From an uncultured Bacteroidales bacterium (GTDB lineage Bacteria; Bacteroidota; Bacteroidia; Bacteroidales; UBA932), in NCBI GenBank assembly GCA_946187365.1, contig CAMHRD010000048.1, positions 1 to 7,707 of the forward strand: a stretch of DNA of 7,707 bases, in the 5' to 3' direction. Under the pieces are notes generated by a model. The model was not told the origin of the DNA. It did no database searches and saw nothing but the letters and a program-made list of their open reading frames with translations. Of this stretch, positions 1 through 6,658 are shown piece after piece (position 1 is the stretch's first letter; each line of letters opens with the position of its first letter). The translations under genes were made by a program, and so were the position numbers.

Positions 1-823
1 GGAAGAGTCTCAGGGAGTTATAGTAGAGCAGGTTGTACGCCCTACCGGATTGTTAGACCCACCTATTGTTGTAAAACCAAGTAAGAACCAGGTGGATGAC
101 CTTCTGGAAGAGATTGCCAAAAGAGTGGAAAAGGATGAGAGAGTGCTGGTTACAACTCTCACCAAGAGAATGAGTGAAGACCTTGAAAAATACCTCACAA
201 GGGCCGGAGTAAGATGCCGTTACATCCACTCGGATGTGGACACAATGGAGAGAATTGAGATACTGGAGGATTTCCAGGCAGGAAGATTTGACGTGCTTGT
301 TGGAGTGAACCTCCTTAGGGAAGGCCTTGATCTGCCGCAGGTTTCACTGGTTGCCATTCTGGATGCAGACAAGGAGGGATTCCTAAGAAGCACCACCGCA
401 CTCACCCAGACTGCCGGCCGCGCCGCAAGAAACATTAACGGCTGTGTCATAATGTATGCAGATACCATAACTAGGAGCATGCAGGAGACAATAGATGAGA
501 CAAACCGCAGGCGCAAGAAGCAGCAGGAGTACAACAAGGAGCACCATATTACCCCTACTCAGATTGAGAAGACGGAGCGCAACATCCTTGGAAGAGACAA
601 CACCCTGGCCAGCATAGCCTCCAGAGAAACCATTGACCTTAAGAGCGTTGCAGAAGACCCTATAATCTCCTCAATGAATGAAGAGGCACTTAAAAAGAGC
701 ATTGAGAGTTCAAGAATAAAGATGGAGAACGCCGCAAAGAACCTGGACTTTATTGTTGCAGCCAGGTTCAGAGATGAGATGAACGCATTAAAGCAATTAT
801 TGGAAACCAGAAGCAAAAAATGA
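1..823 (+). CDS. uvrB: UvrB, excinuclease ABC subunit B (C-terminal part, 5' end outside window)
   Basis: UvrB is the damage-verifying helicase-like subunit of cytoplasmic nucleotide excision repair. It receives DNA from UvrA and recruits the nuclease UvrC. The frame is open from base 2, where EESQGVIVEQVVRPTGLLDP is the characteristic UvrB stretch before the second helicase lobe. It gives 273 residues up to the TGA at 821-823; about 400 residues should lie upstream. Visible in order (numbered from base 2) are helicase motif IV (VLVTTLTKRM, about 48-57), motif V (DVLVGVNLLREGLDLP, 97-112), motif VI (QTAGRAARN, 136-144), and a C-terminal UVR domain at about 232-268 (NAAKNLDFIVAARFRDEMNALKQLL), the module that contacts UvrC. 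The internal ATG/TTG codons near base 50 are not the start, because conserved UvrB sequence continues upstream of them. It overlaps the RSH gene by 4 bp. Nothing looks broken. Identity is near certain. Confidence 0.97.
   Translation, partial: EESQGVIVEQVVRPTGLLDPPIVVKPSKNQVDDLLEEIAKRVEKDERVLVTTLTKRMSEDLEKYLTRAGVRCRYIHSDVDTMERIEILEDFQAGRFDVLVGVNLLREGLDLPQVSLVAILDADKEGFLRSTTALTQTAGRAARNINGCVIMYADTITRSMQETIDETNRRRKKQQEYNKEHHITPTQIEKTERNILGRDNTLASIASRETIDLKSVAEDPIISSMNEEALKKSIESSRIKMENAAKNLDFIVAARFRDEMNALKQLLETRSKK
820..823 (+). promoter_or_regulatory. ATGA stop/start overlap coupling uvrB to the RSH gene
   Basis: The ATG of the RSH gene (820-822) overlaps the TGA of uvrB (821-823). The bases just upstream (AAGCAAAAA) are A-rich and lack a Shine-Dalgarno sequence. 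Translation of the RSH gene is therefore probably coupled to termination of uvrB, and both should share one mRNA. The overlap is read directly; the coupling is inferred. Confidence 0.75.
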
Positions 824-2994
824 AGAACTTAGAGAGATTGCTCGCATTGTATGAGGGAAAAGAGCGTGAACTTATAGAGAAGAGTTACAACATTGCCAAT
901 AACTCTTTAATGGGAATGGAGAGGGAGAATCATCATCCATTCATAGAACACCCTCTTAATGTGGCACTTATAGTTGCAGAGGAGTTGGCTTTAAGAGCAG
1001 ACTCCGTATCTGCCGTTTTTCTCCATGAGTCTACAAGAGGAAAGGAGGAGCAGCTCAGCCAACTCAAAAAGGAGTATCCTGCGGAGATTATCAACATAGT
1101 TGAAGGACTCAACAACATCTCCAAAATTACTCCAAAGGAGACACGTCTTCAGGCAGAGAACTACCGCAAGTTAATAGTCTCATACTCAAAGGATCCAAGA
1201 GTTACATTAATAAAGATTGCAGACCGCCTTGAGGTTATGCGCAACCTGGGAATGTTCCCAAAGAGCAAGATAATGCGTAAACTAACGGAGACTCAGATGC
1301 TCTACATTCCGCTGGCTCACCAGCTGGGACTTTACAACATAAAGGGAGAGATGGAGAACCTCTTCTTCCGTTACTCAGACCCTGAGAACTACCGCAGCAT
1401 AACCAATAAACTCCTTGCCACTCAGAAAGATAGAGAGCATCTGATTTCAGAGTTCATACGCCCTCTGGAGAAGCGTCTTAAGGAGGCCGGCATAAAGTAT
1501 ATTTTGAAGGTCCGCACCAAAACCGCCTGGTCTATCTGGCAGAAGATGCAGAGACAGGAGGTTCCTTTTGAGGGAGTGCATGATGTCTTTGCAATACGCT
1601 TCATTCTTGATGTGGAACCGGAGAGGGAGAAGGAGGCCTGCTGGAAGGTTTACTCTCTGGTAACCCAGGAGTACAAGCCGGATACTGAGCGCCTAAGAGA
1701 CTGGATTTCAAATCCTAAGAAAAACGGATATGAGTCTCTTCACACCACGGTTCAAAGCAGGGAGGGAGCCAGAGTAGAGGTTCAGATAAGAAGCGTACGT
1801 ATGGATCAGATTGCAGAGAACGGCCACGCCTCCCACTGGAGTTACAAGGGAATAAAATCCGTCCACGGACTGGACGAGTGGCTGGAGAATGTGAAGAAGA
1901 TGCTGGAGACTCCGGGCCTCATTTCAGAGAACACGGAGGGTAAAGACTTGGATGAAATCTTTGTCTTCACCCCTAACGGAGACCTTAAGCAACTCCCTAA
2001 GGGAGCGAGCGTTCTGGACTTTGCCTTCTCAATTCACTCCAACCTGGGAATGAGTTGCAACGGTGCAAAAGTAAACGGAAAAATCAAATCCATCAGAGAG
2101 GAACTTCACACCGGAGACGTTGTGGAGATAATGAGCAGCAAGAACCAGAAGCCATCCAGAGACTGGCTCAACATTGTTGTCTCTTCAAAGGCAAGAAGCC
2201 ATATTAAGAACAAGCTCAAAGAGGAGGAGGGAAAGATGGGCCACCTGGGAAGAGAGACCTTGGAGAGGAGAATGAAGAACTGGAAGATAGAGCTTACAGA
2301 TGAGAGACTTACGCAGCTTGTAAAGCACTTTAAGATGAAGTCTGCCGGAGAGTTCTTCATTGCCGTAAACGATGAAAGCATCAACCTGCAGGACATCAAA
2401 GACTTCCTCACTATAGGAGAAGAAGCAGAAGTAAAGGAGAATAAAGATAATAATAAAGATAATAAAGAGGCGGAGAAGCCGCTTCCTACAAAACTCTCAG
2501 AAAAAGCCTCTTATACCGGCAAGGATTATCTTGTCATAAGTGATAAATTAGACAACATTGGCTTTAAGATGGCCAAGTGTTGCAACCCTATATTCGGAGA
2601 TGACGTATTCGGCTTTGTAACACAGAGCGGAGGCATAAGCATTCACAGAATCTCCTGTCCAAACGCCGCCCGTCTTATCTCCAAATATCCTTACAGAATT
2701 CAGAAGGTAAGATGGAGACAACTCTCCACCTCCTCTCAGTTCCAAACCGGAATAAAAGTGATAGGAAACGGAGAGACCTCCATATCCAACACCCTTATGG
2801 AATGCGTTGTGGCTCAGGGCGCAAGCATACGTGCCTTTAGAATTTCTGAGAGGAACAAGAACAAGCTGGAGTTTGTTGCAGAGATGGAGATTTCCGTTGG
2901 CAACAACAACCACTTAGACAAAGTAACCTCCGCCCTCAAAAAGATCAAAGAGGTCACCACCGTCCTCCGCACCTCCGATAAGAAAAAGAATTAA
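820..2994 (+). CDS. RelA/SpoT-family (p)ppGpp synthetase with degenerate hydrolase domain
   Basis: This is a long RSH protein of 724 residues, a typical length for the family, which transfers pyrophosphate from ATP to GDP/GTP to make (p)ppGpp in the stringent response. The N-terminal HD hydrolase domain (about 20-190) keeps the equivalents of Rel_Seq R44, H53, H77 and D144 (here R35, H44, H69, D135). The HD pair, however, reads H69-E70, the following E-D/E pair is R73-G74, and the N148 position is V139. The synthetase domain (about 220-345) looks intact, with D255, Y304 in NGYESLHTTV and E320 in VEVQIRS. The substrate-specificity motif is RLRD (291-294), nearer to RxKD of Rel/SpoT than to ExDD of RelA. 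Next come TGS (379-440, with tRNA-contacting H406), a helical region, an Asn/Lys-rich linker (539-552), a Cys/His zinc-finger domain (C587, C588, H609, C613) and an ACT/RRM domain (642-719). It is probably a ribosome-responsive, synthetase-only RSH. Calling it relA or spoT by name would be a guess. Confidence 0.93.
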   Translation: MKNLERLLALYEGKERELIEKSYNIANNSLMGMERENHHPFIEHPLNVALIVAEELALRADSVSAVFLHESTRGKEEQLSQLKKEYPAEIINIVEGLNNISKITPKETRLQAENYRKLIVSYSKDPRVTLIKIADRLEVMRNLGMFPKSKIMRKLTETQMLYIPLAHQLGLYNIKGEMENLFFRYSDPENYRSITNKLLATQKDREHLISEFIRPLEKRLKEAGIKYILKVRTKTAWSIWQKMQRQEVPFEGVHDVFAIRFILDVEPEREKEACWKVYSLVTQEYKPDTERLRDWISNPKKNGYESLHTTVQSREGARVEVQIRSVRMDQIAENGHASHWSYKGIKSVHGLDEWLENVKKMLETPGLISENTEGKDLDEIFVFTPNGDLKQLPKGASVLDFAFSIHSNLGMSCNGAKVNGKIKSIREELHTGDVVEIMSSKNQKPSRDWLNIVVSSKARSHIKNKLKEEEGKMGHLGRETLERRMKNWKIELTDERLTQLVKHFKMKSAGEFFIAVNDESINLQDIKDFLTIGEEAEVKENKDNNKDNKEAEKPLPTKLSEKASYTGKDYLVISDKLDNIGFKMAKCCNPIFGDDVFGFVTQSGGISIHRISCPNAARLISKYPYRIQKVRWRQLSTSSQFQTGIKVIGNGETSISNTLMECVVAQGASIRAFRISERNKNKLEFVAEMEISVGNNNHLDKVTSALKKIKEVTTVLRTSDKKKN
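2440..2469 (+). repeat. Short tandem repeat AATAAAGAT in the RSH linker
   Basis: Three near-identical 9-bp units lie in frame: AATAAAGAT at 2440-2448, AATAAAGAT at 2452-2460 and AATAAAGAG at 2461-2469. An extra AAT separates the first two. They encode NKD-N-NKD-NKE, a hydrophilic linker at residues 541-550 between the helical region and the zinc-finger domain. The stretch is much more AT-rich than the rest of the gene. All units are multiples of three, so copy-number change would keep the frame. Confidence 0.8.
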
Positions 2995-3017
2995 GACACT
3001 CATTAGAGTCTAGAGTG
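2980..3017 (-). terminator. Possible weak terminator for the - strand unit, in the convergent gap
   Basis: CACTC (2997-3001) pairs with GAGTG (3013-3017), and TAG (3004-3006) pairs with CTA (3010-3012) around an AGT loop. This makes an 8-bp stem with a 2-nt bulge. Read on the - strand, the hairpin is followed by a T-rich run (TCTTAATTCTTTTTCTT, 2996 down to 2980), as expected for a factor-independent terminator after the EEP gene. No T-run follows on the + strand. The stem is not GC-rich, so termination may be inefficient, and the T-run lies inside the 3' end of the RSH gene. Confidence 0.35.
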
Positions 3018-3042
3018 CCCTGTATGGCTATATGGTTTGTGG

Positions 3043-3882
3043 CTAGTCTTTTACAGTGGCGCTGTAGAGGAGGTCTCCTTTGATGATAACAACAAAGACC
3101 GGGCGGTGGTCTGATGCCATTGGCTCCGGCTGAACCCAGGAGGAGAGGGTCTTTTTGAAGTTGAGCTCTCTTACAAGTCTCTTACCCTTAGAGTTTTTGA
3201 GAACCATTACATAATCCAGGGTGCGGTCCGGTTTGTCTGAAGGGAAGGTCTTTAACTGGTAAGGAGAGAGAATATCAAAGTGGTTGAGCAGTATGTTCAT
3301 CTCAACGGAAGAGACTGATGTATTGAAGTCTCCGGCAATGAAGAAGAGTTTGCCGTCTGCCATCTTTTCTGCAGTCTCACAGATAGTTTTGCAGGCCTCA
3401 ATTCTGCTGGTGGAATCCAATGAGAGGTGAAGAGAGCAGAAGAAGTAGTTCTCAAACTCTGCAACAAGCATAACGCGAGGCTCTTCCGATCCCTTCAAAG
3501 GGACAGGTGTTACGGAGAGGGCAGGTGTTTTTGAGAGAACGGCGTTGCCGTATTGGCCACCGTTAAAATCCATCGCGGAGGAAAAGTAATGATTATAACC
3601 TCCTGCTTTTGCGGCAATTACAGAGTCTGAAGGGACTCCCCCTATTCTTTTGGTCTTTACATCAACCTCCTGAAGGGCAACTACATCAGGAGAGACAAGG
3701 GAGATCTCCTTTGCTATTCTGTCAAAGTCTACCTTGCCGTCCATACCCTTGCCGTGACGGATGTTGTAGGTCATTATGGAGATTATTGCATCTCCCTCTT
3801 TTGCAGCGCGAACCACAATTTTCTGACTGAAAGTAAAGGTGCTCACAAAGAGAGCGGCAAGAAGTATAAGGGTCCTTTTCAT
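3043..3882 (-). CDS. Secreted endonuclease/exonuclease/phosphatase (EEP) family protein
   Basis: This 279-residue protein belongs to the metal-dependent EEP fold, whose members cleave phosphodiester or phosphomonoester bonds in DNA, RNA, inositol phosphates or sphingomyelin. The catalytic set appears complete: N40 (MTYNIRHG), E72 (VALQEVD), Y111/N113 (GGQYGNAVLS), H152 (SLHLS), D185 and N187 (AGDFN), D223 (TLDYVM) and D258-H259 (ASDHRP). Residues 1-20 form a signal peptide: KR, then a hydrophobic run (LILLAALFVSTFTF), with likely cleavage near S19/Q20. There is no lipobox cysteine, so a periplasmic or exported protein is expected. The ATG at 3882 is chosen because it places the signal peptide correctly. 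It begins 11 bp after the uvrA stop on the same strand, with no Shine-Dalgarno sequence and a possible promoter -7 element just upstream. Family assignment is firm; the substrate cannot be told from sequence, and its export argues against a cytoplasmic ExoIII-like repair role. Confidence 0.9.
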   Translation of the reverse strand: MKRTLILLAALFVSTFTFSQKIVVRAAKEGDAIISIMTYNIRHGKGMDGKVDFDRIAKEISLVSPDVVALQEVDVKTKRIGGVPSDSVIAAKAGGYNHYFSSAMDFNGGQYGNAVLSKTPALSVTPVPLKGSEEPRVMLVAEFENYFFCSLHLSLDSTSRIEACKTICETAEKMADGKLFFIAGDFNTSVSSVEMNILLNHFDILSPYQLKTFPSDKPDRTLDYVMVLKNSKGKRLVRELNFKKTLSSWVQPEPMASDHRPVFVVIIKGDLLYSATVKD

Positions 3883-3893
3883 AACGGTAAGCT

Positions 3894-6644
3894 TTATATA
3901 GCAAATATAGTAAAGTTATTTGGAGTTCCGGTAAAGATAACCTCACCGCCCTTATCTCCGCTACCAGGACCCAGATCTATAACCCAGTCTGCTGCACGAA
4001 TAACGTCCGTATTGTGCTCAACCACAAGGATGGTGTTGCCCGCATCTACCAGAGCGTCAAAGGCATAGAGAAGTTTTTTAACGTCATTGAAATGAAGACC
4101 CGTGGTAGGTTCATCAAAGATGAAGAACTTTCCGCCGGAGGATGCGTCTCTGCTTAAGAACTGAGCCAGCATAACTCTCTGACTTTCACCGCCGCTGAGC
4201 GTTGAGCAGTTCTGTCCCAACTTAACGTATCCAAGTCCAACTCTTTGCAGAATCTCCAATCCTTGTGCAACTCTCTTTGCAGCAGGCTCTTTCTTAGACT
4301 CAAAGAAAGCCTTGGCGGAGTCTACGCTCATATCCAGAATCTGGTCTATGTTCTTTCCGTGATAGCGGACTTCAAGTATATCCTTCTTGAAACGGTGGCC
4401 TCCGCACTCCTCGCAAACCATCTTTACATCTGCCATAAACTGCATTGGTACAGTCACATACCCCTCTCCCAAACAGACGGGGCAACGCCCGCCGTCTATG
4501 TTGAATGAGAAGTAGGAGTTGGTGTAACCGTTCATCTTTGCGTACGGCTGCTCAGAGAAGAGTTTACGGATATCATCATATATCTTAAGGTAAGTGACAG
4601 GGTTGGAACGGGAAGATTTACCCATTGGGTTCTGATCTACATACTCCACTCCCGTTACATATTTGAGGTCTCCGCCAAGCGAACGGAATGCACCCGGCGT
4701 AGTATGGCAACCTATCTGAAAATGACGGCATAAGGCGGGGTAGAGAATGTCTCCCACAAGAGAAGATTTACCGCTTCCGCTAACTCCGGCAACAACGGTA
4801 AGAGTGTTCAGAGGAAAATCTACAGTAATGTTTTTGAGGTTGTGCTCCATTGCCCCCTCAATTGTAATCTTCTTGCTCCACTCTCTTGGGTTTCTTGTCT
4901 CGAACACACGCCTTTTTCCGGTAAGGTAATCAAGCGTAAGTGACTCTTTATAAAGCTTTCCGCTGCCTACCTTTCCCTCAAAGACAATCTCCCCTCCCTC
5001 CTCTCCGGCAAGCGGACCTATATCTATCAGATGGTCTGCCGCCTTAATAATCTCCTTATCATGTTCCACCACAACAATGGTGTTGCCCAAATCTCTCAGT
5101 TTTTTTAGTACCGCTATAAGGTTCTGAGTATCTTTAGGATGGAGGCCTACACTTGGCTCGTCCAGAATGTAAAGAGAACCTACAAGAGAACTGCCTAGAG
5201 AACTTACAAGGTTGATTCTCTGGCTCTCTCCGCCGCTCAGGGTATTGCTCTGGCGGTCTAAGGTAAGGTATCCAAGCCCCACTCCCTCAATGTATTCCAG
5301 ACGCTGAACTATCTCCTTCAGAGTACGCTCTCCCACCTTCTTGTCATACGCAGAGAGTTTTATCTTCTTAAAGAACTTGAGCAGAGAGGTAACATCCATT
5401 GAGGTCATCTCCATAATATTCTTTCCGCCCACCTTAACGTATAGAGCCTCACGCTTAAGACGGCTTCCGCCGCACTCACGGCAAGTACTTCTGCCTGAGT
5501 ATCTTGCAAGCATATATCTGAACTGGATTTTATACTTTTTAGTATCTACCCAATCAAAAAAATCATTAATGCCTTTAAGTTCCTTATTGCCGTTCCAGAG
5601 AAGATCTTTCTGCTTTTGAGTAAGGGAAGCGTAAGGACGGTGAACCGGGAAGCCGTACTTCTCCGCTCCATAGATGAACTGCTCTCTGTACCAGCCCATT
5701 ATCTTGCCCCTCCAGGGAGCCACAGCATCTTCATATAAGCTCAGCGATGCGTTTGGAATAACAAGTTTCTCATCTATTCCCACCGTTGTGCCGAATCCGC
5801 CGCATACCGGGCAGGCACCAATAGGGCTATTGAAGGAAAACATCTGCTCGTTAGGTTCCTGGAAAGTAATACCGTCACACTCAAAGAGTTGAGAAAAAGC
5901 TCTTTCCTTCAGGTCTGTTGTTTCCCAGGCTACGGTCATTCTTCCCTCACCAAGTTTGAAGGCATCCTCAATGTAACTTCTCAGTTCAGACTCATCCGTC
6001 TCTGTTCCTATAACCAATCGGGAGATAAGAAGAGTGAGAAAGCCACCCTTCTTTTCACCCTCCTCCGTTACAAGTTTCTCTGCCTTAACCACTTTGCCGC
6101 CCTCAAAGAAGCGGGTGTGACCCTCTTTGGTAAGAGAGAGAATCTTCTCAATTCTCTCATTTTCATTGTACGGAACCTTTGAAAGAATGTAAACTTTTGC
6201 GCCCTTAGGCAGAGTATTTATGAACTCCATCACATCCTCTGCGCTCTCTTTCTTTACCTCACGGCCGCTTACAGGAGAGTATGTATGTCCTATTTTGGAG
6301 AAGAGAATCCTCAGATAATCATAGATTTCCGTAGTTGTACCAACGGTGGAGCGAGGGTTCTTGCTGGTGACTTTCTGCTGAATGGCAATAGCGGGAGGAA
6401 TCCCCTCAATCTTATCTACATCAGGCTTGCTCATCCTGCCCAAAAACTGACGGGCAAAGGAGGAGAGACTCTCTGCAAAACGTCTCTGTCCCTCAGCATA
6501 GAGGGTATCAAAGGCAAGGGAGGATTTACCGCTTCCGCTAACACCGGTAACAACGCACAACTTTCCGCGCGGGATCTTTAATGAGATGTTTTTCAGATTG
6601 TTAACCCGTGCGCCGGTTATGGTGATATACTCCCTCTCTGCCAT
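3894..6644 (-). CDS. uvrA: UvrA, excinuclease ABC subunit A
   Basis: UvrA is the ATP-dependent damage-recognition subunit of cytoplasmic nucleotide excision repair; a dimer loads UvrB at lesions. The 916-residue product has two ABC ATPase modules. Module I has Walker A at 34-42 (GVSGSGKSS), signature LSGGESQR at 469-476 and Walker B/DEP at 491-497. Module II has Walker A at 620-628, signature at 816-823 and Walker B FFIFDEP at 840-846. Cysteine pairs occur at C278/C281, C388/C391, C721/C724 and C744/C747. The last four form the C-terminal zinc finger that governs DNA-damage recognition. The first zinc module lacks its usual pairs (YSPVSGREV at 122-130; ECDG at 255-258), which I recall as common in Bacteroidota UvrA. 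The start MAEREYITITGARVNNLKN fits the family. The protein stops eight residues after the conserved GTP (906-908) with an AT-rich tail NNFTIFAI, roughly 15 residues short of typical ends. It lies 14 bp after prfA, with which it is probably co-transcribed. Confidence 0.97.
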   Translation of the reverse strand: MAEREYITITGARVNNLKNISLKIPRGKLCVVTGVSGSGKSSLAFDTLYAEGQRRFAESLSSFARQFLGRMSKPDVDKIEGIPPAIAIQQKVTSKNPRSTVGTTTEIYDYLRILFSKIGHTYSPVSGREVKKESAEDVMEFINTLPKGAKVYILSKVPYNENERIEKILSLTKEGHTRFFEGGKVVKAEKLVTEEGEKKGGFLTLLISRLVIGTETDESELRSYIEDAFKLGEGRMTVAWETTDLKERAFSQLFECDGITFQEPNEQMFSFNSPIGACPVCGGFGTTVGIDEKLVIPNASLSLYEDAVAPWRGKIMGWYREQFIYGAEKYGFPVHRPYASLTQKQKDLLWNGNKELKGINDFFDWVDTKKYKIQFRYMLARYSGRSTCRECGGSRLKREALYVKVGGKNIMEMTSMDVTSLLKFFKKIKLSAYDKKVGERTLKEIVQRLEYIEGVGLGYLTLDRQSNTLSGGESQRINLVSSLGSSLVGSLYILDEPSVGLHPKDTQNLIAVLKKLRDLGNTIVVVEHDKEIIKAADHLIDIGPLAGEEGGEIVFEGKVGSGKLYKESLTLDYLTGKRRVFETRNPREWSKKITIEGAMEHNLKNITVDFPLNTLTVVAGVSGSGKSSLVGDILYPALCRHFQIGCHTTPGAFRSLGGDLKYVTGVEYVDQNPMGKSSRSNPVTYLKIYDDIRKLFSEQPYAKMNGYTNSYFSFNIDGGRCPVCLGEGYVTVPMQFMADVKMVCEECGGHRFKKDILEVRYHGKNIDQILDMSVDSAKAFFESKKEPAAKRVAQGLEILQRVGLGYVKLGQNCSTLSGGESQRVMLAQFLSRDASSGGKFFIFDEPTTGLHFNDVKKLLYAFDALVDAGNTILVVEHNTDVIRAADWVIDLGPGSGDKGGEVIFTGTPNNFTIFAI
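3902..3909 (-). promoter_or_regulatory. Candidate Bacteroidota-type promoter -7 element (TATATTTG) for the EEP gene
   Basis: On the - strand TATATTTG matches the TAnnTTTG -7 consensus of the Bacteroidota primary sigma factor. It lies 19 nt before the EEP start codon, within the last codons of uvrA, in the only strongly AT-rich stretch nearby. No good TTTG -33 element is seen at the usual 19-21 nt spacing upstream, so this is a half-match. If real, it would allow EEP expression independent of prfA-uvrA. Confidence 0.3.
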
Positions 6645-6658
6645 CAGATAGTGGGTGA

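Noticed and set aside
50..823. Treating the ATG/TTG region near base 50 as the start of a complete short gene
   Set aside because: Sixteen codons upstream in the same frame still match UvrB (VEQVVRPTG), so the gene is cut by the window edge and not short.
2548..2913. 121-codon open frame on the - strand inside the RSH zinc-finger/ACT region
   Set aside because: It lies fully antisense to conserved RSH domains, and its translation shows no recognisable family. It is a shadow of the coding frame.
3025..3045. Direct repeat TGGCTA (3025-3030 and 3040-3045) as a possible attachment or insertion footprint
   Set aside because: Six bases is too short to be meaningful, and no mobile-element gene or inverted repeat is nearby.
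3052..3066. Hairpin TACAG-tggcg-CTGTA near the 3' end of the EEP gene
   Set aside because: It is a 5-bp stem inside the coding sequence without a T-run on either strand, and is probably chance.
3754..4068. 104-codon + strand open frame spanning the EEP/uvrA junction
   Set aside because: It is antisense to the EEP signal peptide and the conserved UvrA C-terminus, shows no domain or start context, and has a composition expected of a reverse-frame shadow.
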